From NCBI RefSeq assembly GCF_014284255.1, contig NZ_JACOFV010000011.1, positions 119,742-183,741 on the forward strand: a stretch of 64,000 bases of DNA, written 5' to 3'. Of the stretch, positions 27,744-37,106 are shown one piece after another. Origin of the DNA: Cognatundibacterium jejuense. GTDB lineage: Bacteria; Pseudomonadota; Gammaproteobacteria; Burkholderiales; Burkholderiaceae_D. Below the pieces are notes generated by a model. The model saw nothing but the letters and a program-made list of their open reading frames with translations, was not told the origin of the DNA and did no database searches. Position numbers and translations under genes: made by a program. How positions within the stretch are numbered: the stretch's first letter is position 1; each line of letters begins with the position of its first letter.

Positions 27744-28118
27744 ATGATGCTTAATGTTAGATATTTGTCGCGTTTTTTGTTGCTTTTACTGTTTTCTTTG
27801 CTTGCTTCGCTTTCCGTCGCCAAAGATAATAGTGCATACATTGCAGTAGCTGAACTGCCAAGAGAAGCTCAGGCTACATTGAGCTTAATCAAGCAAGGTG
27901 GTCCGTTTCCGTATGCCAAAGATGGCGTCACCTTTGGCAACTATGAATCGCGCTTGCCGCGGCAAAGGCGTGGTTACTATCATGAATATACGGTACCCAC
28001 ACCGGGCGCCAGAAATCGCGGTATACGCCGAATTATCGCTGGCGCCGATCCCGTCAGTTCAGGCGAGTATTACTATACCGATGATCATTACCAGACTTTT
28101 CGTCGTATCAAAGAATAG
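27744..28118 (+). CDS. secreted barnase-like guanyl-specific ribonuclease
   Basis: This is a 124-residue protein with a clear signal peptide (about residues 1-26, poly-leucine core, cut near SVA-KD), so it acts outside the cytoplasm. The mature part matches the barnase/RNase T1 family: LPREAQATL, GGPFPY, YYHEYTV with the presumed catalytic Glu81, the arginines of RGIRRI, and His115 in DDHYQTF. It cleaves RNA after guanosine in known relatives. I chose the ATG at 27744; a TTG three codons earlier or the next ATG are alternatives. It is followed after a few bases by a barstar-like gene, which fits a toxin-inhibitor pair. Confidence 0.88.
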   Translation: MMLNVRYLSRFLLLLLFSLLASLSVAKDNSAYIAVAELPREAQATLSLIKQGGPFPYAKDGVTFGNYESRLPRQRRGYYHEYTVPTPGARNRGIRRIIAGADPVSSGEYYYTDDHYQTFRRIKE

Positions 28119-28136
28119 TGAATAGTGGTGAATTCT

Positions 28137-28547
28137 ATGACTGAGGAAAAAATAGATTTACTTGCAGGTACTGCACCTAACATGGTGGAGTCAATCCGCG
28201 CCTTTCATATTCCTGATCTGCAAGCGGAAGCTGCCAAGACCGGACAACACTTTCTTTATGCTTATTGCCTTGAGGCAGAAACACGCTTGCAAGTCATTGC
28301 CAAGATTGCAGCATCGTTTGGTTTTCCCAAAACATGTAGAAACCTCGATGCCTTGTCTGATTGTCTGACTGATCTGATCGACCAGGCTGGACCGCAATCT
28401 GGTTTTGTCATTGTGTTGGAGCAATTACCAGATAGTCCCAAATTTGATAAAGAAGCCCGTGAGACTTTATTGGATGTATTTCGAGATGCCGCAGATTTTT
28501 GGGCTGAGAAGAAAGTGGCGTTCAGAGTTTTTTATTCTTTCGAATAA
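28137..28547 (+). CDS. barstar family ribonuclease inhibitor
   Basis: This 136-residue cytoplasmic protein shows the barstar (RNase inhibitor) family pattern: a short beta strand, a helix, the FGFPKTCRNLDALSDCLTDL segment that contains the residues which plug the RNase active site, and the C-terminal FRVFYSF strand. In the known pair, barstar binds barnase tightly and protects the producing cell. It follows the secreted RNase gene by 18 bases. An upstream GTG (28125 or 28128) is an alternative start because the ribosome-binding site is weak. Confidence 0.87.
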   Translation: MTEEKIDLLAGTAPNMVESIRAFHIPDLQAEAAKTGQHFLYAYCLEAETRLQVIAKIAASFGFPKTCRNLDALSDCLTDLIDQAGPQSGFVIVLEQLPDSPKFDKEARETLLDVFRDAADFWAEKKVAFRVFYSFE

Positions 28548-28792
28548 TTAAAACCTTTGAATAATCTCTTTGGCGGCCTTGACTTTTGGTCGAGTGCAAC
28601 CCGCCGAAACTCACATTGCATGTCATCCGCACGGATTGTAGCTTCCCTACGAATTATGCTATCCCTCACTGGTTTCGTGTTGATTATTTGCAAGGGTTTT
28701 TCAAAGGTCTACACCATTGTTTTTATTGAAATAAATCACCTGTTTAACATTTTTATTTGGGGCTTAAGCCCGGACAGCGGTACAATGCCGCC

Positions 28793-29398
28793 ATGAAAAA
28801 GATTGTTATCCTCATTTCTGGTCGTGGTAGCAATATGCAAGCGGTGGTTGAAGCTTGTGTAAACCAAAAATGGCCAGCTCAGATAGCCGCCGTAATCAGC
28901 AATAAAACAGATGCCAGTGGTTTAGAATATGCTGCAAGCAAGGGCATACAAACCGCGGTCGTGGTTAGTAAAGAGTTTTCTCAGCGTGAAGCATTTGATG
29001 CCGCACTTCAGCAAAAAATTGATGAATTTTCGCCCGATATCGTTGTTTTAGCCGGATTTATGCGGATACTCACGCCTGCGTTTGTGAAGCATTATGCGGG
29101 GCGCATGTTAAACATTCACCCTTCATTGCTGCCAAGTTTTGTTGGTCTGGCAACGCATCGTCAGGCGTTGGACGCCGGTGTGAAATTACATGGGGCAACT
29201 GTGCATTTTGTGACTGCAGAGCTGGATCATGGGCCAATTGTTGCCCAGGCAGCGGTACCAGTTCATAACGATGACACTGAAAACAGTCTGGCTCAACGCG
29301 TGCTTGAGCAAGAGCACATCATTTATCCACGAGCTGTACGTCAGTTTGTGGAAGGTAAGATCAGTATCGTTGGTAATATCGTCAGATTCAACGACTAA
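28793..29398 (+). CDS. purN: phosphoribosylglycinamide formyltransferase
   Basis: This 201-residue enzyme transfers a formyl group from 10-formyltetrahydrofolate to GAR, the third step of purine synthesis. The start region ILISGRGSNMQAV binds the substrate phosphate. The catalytic asparagine and histidine are in NIHPSLLPSF, and the aspartate is in ELDHGPI. I use the ATG at 28793 because the protein begins MKKIVILISG as in relatives. A longer in-frame extension upstream is not conserved in form. A 245-base gap upstream probably holds its promoter. Confidence 0.95.
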   Translation: MKKIVILISGRGSNMQAVVEACVNQKWPAQIAAVISNKTDASGLEYAASKGIQTAVVVSKEFSQREAFDAALQQKIDEFSPDIVVLAGFMRILTPAFVKHYAGRMLNIHPSLLPSFVGLATHRQALDAGVKLHGATVHFVTAELDHGPIVAQAAVPVHNDDTENSLAQRVLEQEHIIYPRAVRQFVEGKISIVGNIVRFND

Positions 29399-29555
29399 AA
29401 GACAGACTTACGTAACATCGTTTTTAGCGTCACCGCTTTAGCTTGCTGCACTATTGACTGGTGTGAATTGCTGTGTCTGAACGATTATATTGTGCTTAAG
29501 TTCTTGAAGATCAAAAAAGGTCACATTGACCGCTATCGTATTTTAAGGAAACACC

Positions 29556-30812
29556 ATGAGATTACCTCCAGCCATCATTGGTCACGCAGAAGAAGTATTG
29601 CGTGAGATTTTACGATTTACCGGCCCTGCGGATGGTACTTTGTCGCGTTATTTCCGCGAACATCCACGGCTTGGCTCACGTGAACGCGGCGTCATCGCTG
29701 AAGCAATTTATGGCTTGTTACGTAATAAGTCGGTGTACACCAGTTTTTCTGAATCTGGTTCTGGTCCGGCGATGCGTCGTTTGACTTTATTGGGTCTGGC
29801 GGACGCTGTTGGTGTTGATTCTCTTGGTGGTCTGACGGAAGAAGAAACAGCGTGGCTGGAGCGCGTCATGCAAATTGACCGTAGCCACTTGCCAGTAACA
29901 ATGAAGGCCAACATGCCTGCCTGGATCTGGGATAAATTGAACACCCGCTTTGGTGAAGAGCAGGCGTTGGCGTTGACCACGTCTTTAAACACACCAGCAC
30001 CGCTGGATTTACGCGTTAATGCAATCAAAGGTAGCCGTGAAGACGTGATCGCGTCTTTGGCGCAAGCACCGATTCTGGCTGAGCCTACACCGTATTCTGC
30101 GAGTGGTTTGCGCGTCATCAAGAAGCCATCGATCCAAAATTTACCTCTTTTCAAAGATGGCACTATCGAAGTCCAGGACGAAGGTAGTCAATTGCTGGCG
30201 CAGTTAGTGGGCGCACGTCGTGGTGAGATGGTGGCAGATTTCTGCGCTGGTGCTGGTGGCAAAACGCTGGCATTAGGCGCACTGATGCGCAACACGGGTC
30301 GTTTGTATGCTTTCGATATTTCTGAAAAACGTCTGGCAAAGCTGAAACCACGTCTGGCGCGTAGCGGCTTGTCTAACGTGCATCCAGTAGTGATCGCGCA
30401 TGAAAAAGATGCAAAAATCAAACGTCTGTCAGCCAAACTTGATCGTGTTTTAGTCGACGCGCCGTGCAGTGGTCTGGGCACCTTGCGCCGTAATCCTGAT
30501 GTGAAATGGCGTCAGACTGCAGAAGGCGTAGCAGAATTGAACGTCAAACAGGCTTCGATTCTGGCAAGTGCGTCACGCATGGTGAAGCCAGGTGGTCGTC
30601 TGGTTTATGCGACGTGCAGTATTCTGGACGAAGAAAACGAAGATATCGTGAATGCTTTCCTGGCGGAACACGCAGACTTTACGCTGGTTCCTGCTTCTAA
30701 AGTATTAGCCGAGCAAAAAGTCGAGCTTGAAATGGGCGACTTTCTGAAGCTTTATCCACACATCCATCAGACTGACGGTTTCTTCGCCGCCATTCTCGAA
30801 CGCAACAAATAA
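29556..30812 (+). CDS. RsmB/NOP-family RNA cytosine methyltransferase
   Basis: This 418-residue protein consists of an N-terminal NusB-like helical region (about 1-130) followed by a SAM-dependent methyltransferase domain. Both catalytic cysteines of the m5C family are seen: DAPCSGLGTLRRNPD and YATCSILDEEN. The SAM site is DFCAGAGGKTL. It is therefore likely a 16S rRNA m5C methyltransferase of the RsmB group, but the branch was not resolved and YebU/RsmF-like alternatives remain possible. It follows purN after about 150 bases. Confidence 0.88.
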   Translation: MRLPPAIIGHAEEVLREILRFTGPADGTLSRYFREHPRLGSRERGVIAEAIYGLLRNKSVYTSFSESGSGPAMRRLTLLGLADAVGVDSLGGLTEEETAWLERVMQIDRSHLPVTMKANMPAWIWDKLNTRFGEEQALALTTSLNTPAPLDLRVNAIKGSREDVIASLAQAPILAEPTPYSASGLRVIKKPSIQNLPLFKDGTIEVQDEGSQLLAQLVGARRGEMVADFCAGAGGKTLALGALMRNTGRLYAFDISEKRLAKLKPRLARSGLSNVHPVVIAHEKDAKIKRLSAKLDRVLVDAPCSGLGTLRRNPDVKWRQTAEGVAELNVKQASILASASRMVKPGGRLVYATCSILDEENEDIVNAFLAEHADFTLVPASKVLAEQKVELEMGDFLKLYPHIHQTDGFFAAILERNK

Positions 30813-30824
30813 TTCACTTCATTT

Positions 30825-30858
30825 ACTCATCTCCGTACTCAGCGGAGGTGAGTTATTT
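30825..30858 (+). terminator. hairpin between methyltransferase and MscS genes
   Basis: ACTCATCTCCG (30825-30835) pairs with CGGAGGTGAGT (30843-30853), one wobble, around a seven-base loop. Only a short T-rich tail follows, so it is a moderate terminator or attenuator. Confidence 0.55.
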
Positions 30859-30870
30859 GTCATTTACATT

Positions 30871-32190
30871 ATGACCGCTCAAATTATCACGACACTCATT
30901 TCAGATTTAGCAGATGATTTTCGTGCCCCGCAGTTCTTATGGCAGGTCGGCACAGTCGTTGTTTGCTTTTTATTGGCGTGGCAACTTTCGCGTGTGTTGC
31001 GCAGGCTCTTTTCCCACGGTGAGTCAACTCATGGTGTGATGCGCTTAGGTGTAGAAAGTTTTTCCCGGGTACTTTCGCCAGCCTTAAACATGGTGTTTTT
31101 GCTGATTGGTGAAGCGATTTTGGGGCGTTGGCAGCATACGCATTTGTTGACCTTATTATTTCCTATCATTGGCTCTTTAGCGATTATTCGCTTCGGTTTT
31201 TATGTGGTGCGAAAGACGTTTTCGCGTGACGGCCAAATTGGTAATTTTCTTGCCATCTTTGAAAAATTGTTTGCAGGTCTGGTCTGGGTCGGTGTTGTTC
31301 TGCATTTCACAGGACTCTGGCCGGATGTGTTTCAAGCGCTTGACGATATTGTTTTGCCTATAGGTAAAAACAAAGTTTCTTTGCTTAATATTCTGCAAGC
31401 GAGTATTTCAGTCGTCTTGACGATGGTGATTGCATTGTGGGCGAGTGCAGCGCTAGAAGCGCGACTCATGCTTTTGCCAAGCATGCATTCCTCGCTCAAG
31501 GTTGTGTTGTCGAGGGTGGGGCGGGCGTTGTTAATTTTAGTGGCTATTCTGGTGAGTCTGACTTTTGTTGGGATCGACTTGACGGTCCTATCAGTGTTTG
31601 GCGGTGCACTAGGCGTTGGCCTTGGTTTTGGTTTGCAAAAAATCACCAGCAGTTATGTATCTGGTTTCATTATTTTGCTCGATCGTAGTATGTCCATCGG
31701 CGACATGATCACGGTAGATAAGTTTAATGGGACTGTGACACAGATTAATACTCGCTACACGGTCTTAAAAGGGTTTGATGGCGCCGAATCAGTGATTCCC
31801 AATGAAATGCTGGTTTCGAGCCCGGTACAGAATTTCTCCCTGACTGATCGCAGCGTCGTGATGACGACGGATCTGATTGTTTCTTACCAGACTGATCTCG
31901 AAGCAATTTTGCCTTTGTTAATTGAGGCAACTGCAAAAGTAGACAGGGTTGCCCAAGATCCTGCACCTGCTGCATACTTGATGAAATTTGGGGCCGACGG
32001 TTTAGAGCTACGTGTTGCATTCTGGATTCCAGACCCGGAAAATGGACGTACTGGCGTGTTGTCGAATGTCAATCGCGCACTCTGGCAGGTGATACAGGAG
32101 CATAAGATTGATCTACCATATCCCCAGCGTGTGGTTACTTTAGTATCTCCGGGTGCCACTAATACCCCAATTGTCCCTCCAGTTCGCTAA
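30871..32190 (+). CDS. MscS family mechanosensitive channel protein
   Basis: This is a 439-residue inner-membrane protein. Five or six hydrophobic segments are followed by the MscS core: the pore-lining helix with GGALGVGLGFGLQKI, and the beta domain with DRSMSIGDMI and IPNEMLVSSPVQNFS. These channels open under membrane tension and release solutes during osmotic downshock. It is longer than the E. coli MscS (about 286 residues) because of extra N-terminal helices, like YnaI or similar relatives. It stands alone before the desaturase gene. Confidence 0.9.
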   Translation: MTAQIITTLISDLADDFRAPQFLWQVGTVVVCFLLAWQLSRVLRRLFSHGESTHGVMRLGVESFSRVLSPALNMVFLLIGEAILGRWQHTHLLTLLFPIIGSLAIIRFGFYVVRKTFSRDGQIGNFLAIFEKLFAGLVWVGVVLHFTGLWPDVFQALDDIVLPIGKNKVSLLNILQASISVVLTMVIALWASAALEARLMLLPSMHSSLKVVLSRVGRALLILVAILVSLTFVGIDLTVLSVFGGALGVGLGFGLQKITSSYVSGFIILLDRSMSIGDMITVDKFNGTVTQINTRYTVLKGFDGAESVIPNEMLVSSPVQNFSLTDRSVVMTTDLIVSYQTDLEAILPLLIEATAKVDRVAQDPAPAAYLMKFGADGLELRVAFWIPDPENGRTGVLSNVNRALWQVIQEHKIDLPYPQRVVTLVSPGATNTPIVPPVR

Positions 32191-32222
32191 GGTATAATGA
32201 TAAATTGGTGCGTATCCTCTAA

Positions 32223-32256
32223 AAGCGCGTACAATGCGGTCGCGCTTATATTTTAT
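32223..32256 (+). terminator. hairpin after MscS gene
   Basis: AAGCGCG (32223-32229) pairs with CGCGCTT (32241-32247), followed by an AT-rich tail. It lies between the MscS and desaturase genes and probably terminates the former. Confidence 0.6.
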
Positions 32257-32320
32257 TTCGCCCTCGCTTCTATGTCATATAAGCTAAGAAGCATACGTTA
32301 ACAACGGAGTACATGTCATT

Positions 32321-33523
32321 TTGAGTACATTTATTGATACAGTTGTCGATTTCCTGTCCAACGGTTTTACCCGTGCTACGGGATGGCAAGTCTTTATTTT
32401 TACGATGGTTGTTACCCATATCACCATCGCGAGTGTGACGATTTTTCTGCATCGCTGCCAAGCGCATCGTGCTTTGGATTTGCACGCGATTCCAAGTCAT
32501 TTCTTCCGCTTCTGGCTGTGGCTGACGACAGGCCAGGTCACTAAAGAATGGGCGGCGGTTCATCGCAAGCATCATGCTAAATGTGAAACCGAAGAAGATC
32601 CTCACAGCCCTCAAACGCGCGGCATTAAAAAGGTCTTAACTGAAGGTGCTGAGTTATACCGCATTGAATCTAAAAACTTAGAAACAATACAAAAATACGG
32701 TCACGGTACACCAGATGACTGGATGGAACGTAATGTCTACACCCGGTTCAGCTGGCAGGGTGTGGCCTTGATGCTGATTATTGATTTCCTGTTGTTCGGT
32801 GTCGTTGGCGTTACAGTATGGGCTGTGCAGATGATGTGGATCCCTGTGACAGCTGCTGGAATTATTAACGGCATTGGTCATTACTGGGGTTATCGCAATT
32901 ACGATTGCGTTGATGCATCGACAAATATTTTCCCTATCGGCATTTTGATTGGTGGCGAAGAGCTGCACAACAATCATCATACTTTTGGCACCTCGGCAAA
33001 ATTGTCCTCAAAATGGTACGAGTTTGATATCGGCTGGATGTATATCCGCTGCATGGAAACCATCGGTTGGGCAAAGGTTAAAAAAGTTGCTCCGGAACCA
33101 AAATTTGCGGAATTGAAGTCCGTGATTGACATGGAAACTTTGCAAGCTGTCATTACTCATCGCTACGATGTCATGGCAAAGTACACTAAGTCCCTGCGTC
33201 GTACCTGGCGTGATGAAGTGGCTTCTTTGCGCGAAAAAGCGCAATTTGAAGCCGCACGCCTGAAGTTAACAAAGAAATTACTACAACGCGAACCTACAAA
33301 GCTGGAAGCACCTCAGAAGCAGCAATTGTCTGAAGTGCTTGCACATAGCGCTGCATTGAAGACGATGCATGAGATGCGCGTGGAACTGGGGCTGATCTGG
33401 GAACGCTCTACCGTGAGCCGTGAACAGTTGGTGCAGCAATTGCAAGACTGGTGCACACGTGCTGAAGCATCGGGCATTCAAACCTTGCATGATTTCTCCC
33501 GTCGCTTACGCACCTACGCCTAA
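32321..33523 (+). CDS. acyl-CoA/acyl-lipid desaturase
   Basis: This 400-residue membrane enzyme introduces a double bond into a fatty acyl chain. Three histidine boxes that bind the di-iron centre are visible: HRCQAH, HRKHH and HNNHH. Two pairs of membrane helices flank them. It begins with TTG, preceded by CGGAG, since no in-frame ATG suits. The C-terminal 120 residues are charged and helical, beyond the core enzyme. Downstream lies a strong terminator. It probably adjusts membrane fluidity; delta-9 is likely but not proven. Confidence 0.9.
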   Translation: MSTFIDTVVDFLSNGFTRATGWQVFIFTMVVTHITIASVTIFLHRCQAHRALDLHAIPSHFFRFWLWLTTGQVTKEWAAVHRKHHAKCETEEDPHSPQTRGIKKVLTEGAELYRIESKNLETIQKYGHGTPDDWMERNVYTRFSWQGVALMLIIDFLLFGVVGVTVWAVQMMWIPVTAAGIINGIGHYWGYRNYDCVDASTNIFPIGILIGGEELHNNHHTFGTSAKLSSKWYEFDIGWMYIRCMETIGWAKVKKVAPEPKFAELKSVIDMETLQAVITHRYDVMAKYTKSLRRTWRDEVASLREKAQFEAARLKLTKKLLQREPTKLEAPQKQQLSEVLAHSAALKTMHEMRVELGLIWERSTVSREQLVQQLQDWCTRAEASGIQTLHDFSRRLRTYA

Positions 33524-33541
33524 TGATGGCAAGTTAGTTTA

Positions 33542-33572
33542 AAAAAGACACCATGCGGGTGTCTTTTTTTTT
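33542..33572 (+). terminator. rho-independent terminator of desaturase gene
   Basis: AGACACC (33546-33552) pairs with GGTGTCT (33558-33564), flanked by A and T runs. It lies about 20 bases past the desaturase stop codon. Confidence 0.92.
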
Positions 33573-33930
33573 CGAGTATTGATGATGACTTTACTCTAAG
33601 GCTCTTGCTGCTACGCGTCGTCACAAATAGCCGTGAATGTATCACTCTTGCGCAAACGGAAGAAGAGGCAGAGGCTGTGAGGGAGGAGGAATTCTGAGTT
33701 CTTGAATGAAGCAGATATAGGGTTGATCCAAACCGTTATTTTTGCACAAACTGTAAGCTCGGCGAAATTTGTATCCTCCCTACTACGTTGATTGGTATTT
33801 ATTGATTCGCAAATTACTGTGTTTAAAGCGACGAAACGTCGTAGTGCCGTTGCTTTTTAGGTAAGAGAATGTTTTTTTGGTAGTGGGCACTACCTGCGGC
33901 CATCGCATTGATGTCTGAGCATAAAGGCTA
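33573..33930. other. intergenic stretch without recognisable feature
   Basis: About 360 bases between the convergent desaturase and rpmBG units hold no convincing gene, repeat or operator. Both flanking terminators are listed separately. Confidence 0.5.
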
Positions 33931-33969
33931 AAAGTAAAAAACCCCGCAAAATGCGAGGTTTTTTACTTT
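33931..33969 (-). terminator. rho-independent terminator of rpmB-rpmG
   Basis: A long stem (AAAGTAAAAAACCCCGC with GCGAGGTTTTTTACTTT, one mismatch) around a short loop. On the minus strand it lies about 20 bases after the rpmG stop. Confidence 0.9.
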
Positions 33970-33985
33970 CCAGAAAGAAGCAAAA

Positions 33986-34153
33986 TTATTTAATTTTGGT
34001 TTCTTTGTAGATAACGTGCTTACGTGCTTTTGGATCAAACTTCATGATCTCCATTTTTTCAGGCATAGTGCGCTTGTTTTTGGAGGTTGTGTAGAAGTGA
34101 CCAGTTCCAGCTGTAGATTCCAGCTTGATTTTGTCGCGACCAGATTTAGCCAT
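33986..34153 (-). CDS. rpmG: 50S ribosomal protein L33
   Basis: This 55-residue protein of the large ribosomal subunit begins [13 protein letters not shown] and ends YKETKIK. It contains the typical [12 protein letters not shown] and [18 protein letters not shown] segments. It is the cysteine-free form common in betaproteobacteria. It was read directly from the minus strand. It lies 25 bases downstream of rpmB, the usual rpmB-rpmG operon, and before a terminator. Confidence 0.96.
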   Translation of the reverse strand: MAKSGRDKIKLESTAGTGHFYTTSKNKRTMPEKMEIMKFDPKARKHVIYKETKIK

Positions 34154-34178
34154 GATATTTTCCTAACAATAGTTTAGC

Positions 34179-34415
34179 TTAAACTTTTTCGCCGCGAGCA
34201 CGCAGGTCAGCCAAAACGGCATCGATGCCGACTTTGTCAATGACGCGCAGACCAGCATTAGACAAACGCAGAGAAACCCAACGGTTTTCTGATTCTACGA
34301 AAAAGCGACGATTTTGCAGATTTGGCAAAAAGCGACGTTTTGTTTTGTTATTAGCGTGGGAAACATTGTTGCCAACCATTGGCCCCTTCCCAGTCACTTG
34401 GCATACACGTGCCAT
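34179..34415 (-). CDS. rpmB: 50S ribosomal protein L28
   Basis: This 78-residue large-subunit protein starts [17 protein letters not shown] and carries the family motif [12 protein letters not shown]. The start at 34415 is set by that conserved N terminus and by an AGGAG shortly upstream. A longer frame upstream is a spurious extension. It forms an operon with rpmG. Confidence 0.97.
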   Translation of the reverse strand: MARVCQVTGKGPMVGNNVSHANNKTKRRFLPNLQNRRFFVESENRWVSLRLSNAGLRVIDKVGIDAVLADLRARGEKV

Positions 34416-34542
34416 GATTAACTCCTTAATAGTTTCCGAAATTGGAAAAAATGAGAGTATAAACAAAAAACTGTGATTTATCAACGACTTGTGAAAAACA
34501 ATTGTGTCTTATTGGATTATAAAATTTAACAATTTGACTTTG

Positions 34543-35217
34543 CTACATTAAACCATGCTCCGCAAACGAATACACATGCGGGTTGGCAACGATAAAATGG
34601 TCCAGAACTTTGATATCGACCAGACCTAAAGCTTGTTGTAAATTTTTCGTCATATCAATATCCGCACGACTGGGCTCGCACGAGCCAGACGGGTGGTTAT
34701 GGGCGAGGATGATGGCAGCAGCGTTGTGAAACAGTGCCGTTTTGACGACTTCTCTGGGGTAGACGCTGGCGTGATTCAACGTGCCTCTGAATAGCTCCTC
34801 TGAAACGATCAGCCTGTTTTTGATATCGAGAAATAAAACTGCGAATGATTCATAGGTTTTATTTCCTATAAGTAATTGCAAATAGTTTTTGACTGCTTGA
34901 GGTGACGATAGTGAGGTATTGACTTTTAACTCTTCATTGATGGCACGTTTGGCTAACTCTAAAACTGCATGTAATTGTGCAAATTTGGCGCTTCCAAGGC
35001 CATGTAAGGCAGAAAAATCTTTGATGTTGGCACTGAATAGTTTGGAAAGTGATCCAAAATGATTAATCATGTCTCGCCCAAGATCAACAGCACTCTTGCC
35101 GCTGACACCTGTTCTAAGAAAAACGGCAAGTAATTCTGCGTCTGAAAGAGCAGTCGAACCTAATTTAATTAATCTTTCGCGTGGACGCTGATCTTCAGGC
35201 CATTCGTTGATTGCCAT
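34543..35217 (-). CDS. radC: RadC family JAMM-domain protein
   Basis: This 224-residue protein has an N-terminal helix-hairpin-helix region (LHGLGSAKFAQL) and a C-terminal JAB1/MPN metalloprotease-like domain with AHNHPSG and the following SRADIDMT. These carry the metal-binding JAMM residues. The cellular role is uncertain; the old DNA repair assignment was not upheld. It is divergent from fkpB, whose upstream region it borders. Confidence 0.93.
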   Translation of the reverse strand: MAINEWPEDQRPRERLIKLGSTALSDAELLAVFLRTGVSGKSAVDLGRDMINHFGSLSKLFSANIKDFSALHGLGSAKFAQLHAVLELAKRAINEELKVNTSLSSPQAVKNYLQLLIGNKTYESFAVLFLDIKNRLIVSEELFRGTLNHASVYPREVVKTALFHNAAAIILAHNHPSGSCEPSRADIDMTKNLQQALGLVDIKVLDHFIVANPHVYSFAEHGLM

Positions 35218-35333
35218 TACCTTATTCTCCTATAAGAGATGAGAGAAAAATTTTCAAGAGCAAAAGCTGGCTTACAATACTGGCTTATTCGCTGACTTAT
35301 TTGTCGAAGCTTTTCATTTTGATTAAACCAGAT

Positions 35334-35789
35334 ATGACCACACCCGATACCCCTGTCGTCACCAAAGACGCCTACCTGACATTACATTACCGACTTGCAA
35401 CATTAGATGGTCAAGATATTATCAGCACCTTTAATGAAAGCCCCGCAACTTTACAAATGGGTACAGGTCAGCTTGCACCTGAACTGGAAAATACTTTGTT
35501 AGGATTTGCCGAAGGTTCGCACGTCACACAAGAGCTGGCGCCAGAAAAAGCTTTTGGTCCACGTAATCCTGAACTGGTTCAGCGCGTTTCAGTTGAAACA
35601 TTGAAAGCAAACTCCGCTTTTGGTGAGCAATATGTAATTGGCGATCTGGTTGAATTTTCTGCGCCTTCAGGCGGTCGTTTTGCAGGTGTGTTGCGCTCGG
35701 TCGATGAGCAAGGTTACATTTTCGATTTCAATCATCCTTTGGCAGGTCAATCTGTCTTGTTCGAAACTAAGATCATAGGAATTTTGTAA
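35334..35789 (+). CDS. fkpB: FKBP-type peptidyl-prolyl isomerase, SlpA-like
   Basis: This 151-residue cytoplasmic protein belongs to the SlpA/FkpB group of FKBP-type prolyl isomerases. [17 protein letters not shown] and [19 protein letters not shown] are typical, with an inserted IF domain in the middle. I place the start at the ATG at 35334 because longer frames add a hydrophobic piece not found in the family. It precedes ispH with four bases between, a pairing conserved widely in proteobacteria. Confidence 0.93.
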   Translation: MTTPDTPVVTKDAYLTLHYRLATLDGQDIISTFNESPATLQMGTGQLAPELENTLLGFAEGSHVTQELAPEKAFGPRNPELVQRVSVETLKANSAFGEQYVIGDLVEFSAPSGGRFAGVLRSVDEQGYIFDFNHPLAGQSVLFETKIIGIL

Positions 35790-35793
35790 AAAT

Positions 35794-36729
35794 ATGGATA
35801 AGGAAATTCTGTTAGCGCAGCCGCGCGGTTTCTGTGCTGGTGTTGATCGCGCAATTGAGATTGTTGAACGTGCTTTGCAGCAATTTGGTGCGCCAATTTA
35901 TGTTCGTCATGAAATCGTGCATAACGCTTATGTCGTCAATGATTTGAGATCCAAAGGTGCGGTCTTTATTGAAAATTTAGAAGATGTCCCGACTGGGAAT
36001 ACCTTAATTTTTTCTGCACACGGTGTGTCGCAGGCAGTGCGCAAAGAAGCGGAAGAACGTGGGGTAACCGTTTTCGATGCAACTTGTCCGCTGGTCACAA
36101 AAGTTCATATGGAAGTCGTTAAAATGCGACGTGAGGGGCGTGAGATCATTATGATCGGTCACGAAGGACACCCTGAAGTCGAAGGAACCATGGGACAAAG
36201 TGACGACGGCATGTATCTGGTTGAGACAGTAGATGATGTGGCGACATTGAGTGTCACTAATCCAGACATGCTGGCCTATGTGTCGCAAACCACGCTGTCC
36301 GTGGATGATACTGCGGAAATTATAGGGGCGCTGAAACTGCGTTTTCCAGCGATTAGCGAACCGAAGAAGGGTGACATCTGTTATGCGACAACGAATCGTC
36401 AGGAGGCTGTCAAATTTATGGCACCGCAAGTCGAATTAGTCATCGTTGTCGGAAGTCCGAATAGCTCCAACTCTAATCGTTTGCGAGAAGTCGCAGAAAA
36501 GATGGGAGCGACCGCTTACATGGTTGACAATGCTACTCAGATTAATCCTGAGTGGCTGCAAGATGTGCAGCGGGTCGGCGTGACGGCCGGTGCTTCGGCA
36601 CCAGAAGTGTTGGTTGATGAAGTAATCGCCCGTTTGCGTGAACTTGGTGCACGCAGCGTTCGTCCACTTGACGGCGTGGAAGAAAACGTTACTTTTCCTA
36701 TGCCAAAAGGATTAAGCGGAGCGAAGTAA
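35794..36729 (+). CDS. ispH: 4-hydroxy-3-methylbut-2-enyl diphosphate reductase
   Basis: This 311-residue iron-sulfur enzyme makes IPP and DMAPP in the last step of the MEP isoprenoid pathway. The [4Fe-4S] cysteines are in PRGFCAG (Cys14), DATCPLV and [31 protein letters not shown] and NSSNSNRL bind the diphosphate substrate. Length is normal. It is co-transcribed with fkpB. Confidence 0.97.
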   Translation: MDKEILLAQPRGFCAGVDRAIEIVERALQQFGAPIYVRHEIVHNAYVVNDLRSKGAVFIENLEDVPTGNTLIFSAHGVSQAVRKEAEERGVTVFDATCPLVTKVHMEVVKMRREGREIIMIGHEGHPEVEGTMGQSDDGMYLVETVDDVATLSVTNPDMLAYVSQTTLSVDDTAEIIGALKLRFPAISEPKKGDICYATTNRQEAVKFMAPQVELVIVVGSPNSSNSNRLREVAEKMGATAYMVDNATQINPEWLQDVQRVGVTAGASAPEVLVDEVIARLRELGARSVRPLDGVEENVTFPMPKGLSGAK

Positions 36730-37031
36730 AACCTCCATGCAACAAGCGTGATTTCTAGATTTGATTTAAATCAGGCTTTTCTCTGGTTTTCGATATTTTA
36801 TTTTGTGAATTCGTGTTTATGATGGCGCACATTCAAATTTGGGCATTCCCCAGTTTGTAAAACGTGTATGCTGAATTAACGTATTTGTGGAAAATACGTA
36901 GATACGGGTGGTATTTTTACCACTAGGATAGGGCTGTCGATGGGTATAATCGCCGCCACTTCCATGGTGTATTCAAGAAGTCTAAATATTAGAAAAAACT
37001 TTTACCAAAAGTTGCAGAGGAGATTTGAATC
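36730..37031 (+). promoter_or_regulatory. upstream region of the liv operon
   Basis: Between ispH and the leader ORF there is a perfect inverted repeat ACGTATTT-n5-AAATACGT (36879-36886/36892-36899). A compact hairpin GTGGTA-TTTT-TACCAC (36908-36923) follows. A consensus -10 hexamer TATAAT lies at 36945-36950 without a good -35 element, which might mean an activator-dependent promoter. AGAGGAG at 37016-37022 then introduces the leader ORF. Confidence 0.45.
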
Positions 37032-37088
37032 ATGTGTAGTTTACGTAATATTGTCACTCTCAGTATGATGACGCGCCTTTTTGGGTAG
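37032..37088 (+). CDS. putative 18-residue leader peptide of the liv operon
   Basis: An AGAGGAG (37016-37022) nine bases before an ATG gives the short frame MCSLRNIVTLSMMTRLFG. Five of its residues are leucine, isoleucine or valine. It ends inside a small hairpin (37083-37095), and a terminator-like hairpin follows at once. This layout resembles amino-acid attenuators, though leader codons are less enriched than in classic ilv leaders. It precedes branched-chain amino acid transport genes. Regulation by translation of this peptide is inference. Confidence 0.5.
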   Translation: MCSLRNIVTLSMMTRLFG

Positions 37089-37106
37089 CCTACCCTACAA
37101 CTTGAG

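Noticed and set aside
28557..28792. Plus-strand frame between the barstar and purN genes
   Set aside because: Low-information sequence without a ribosome-binding site; more likely the purN promoter region.
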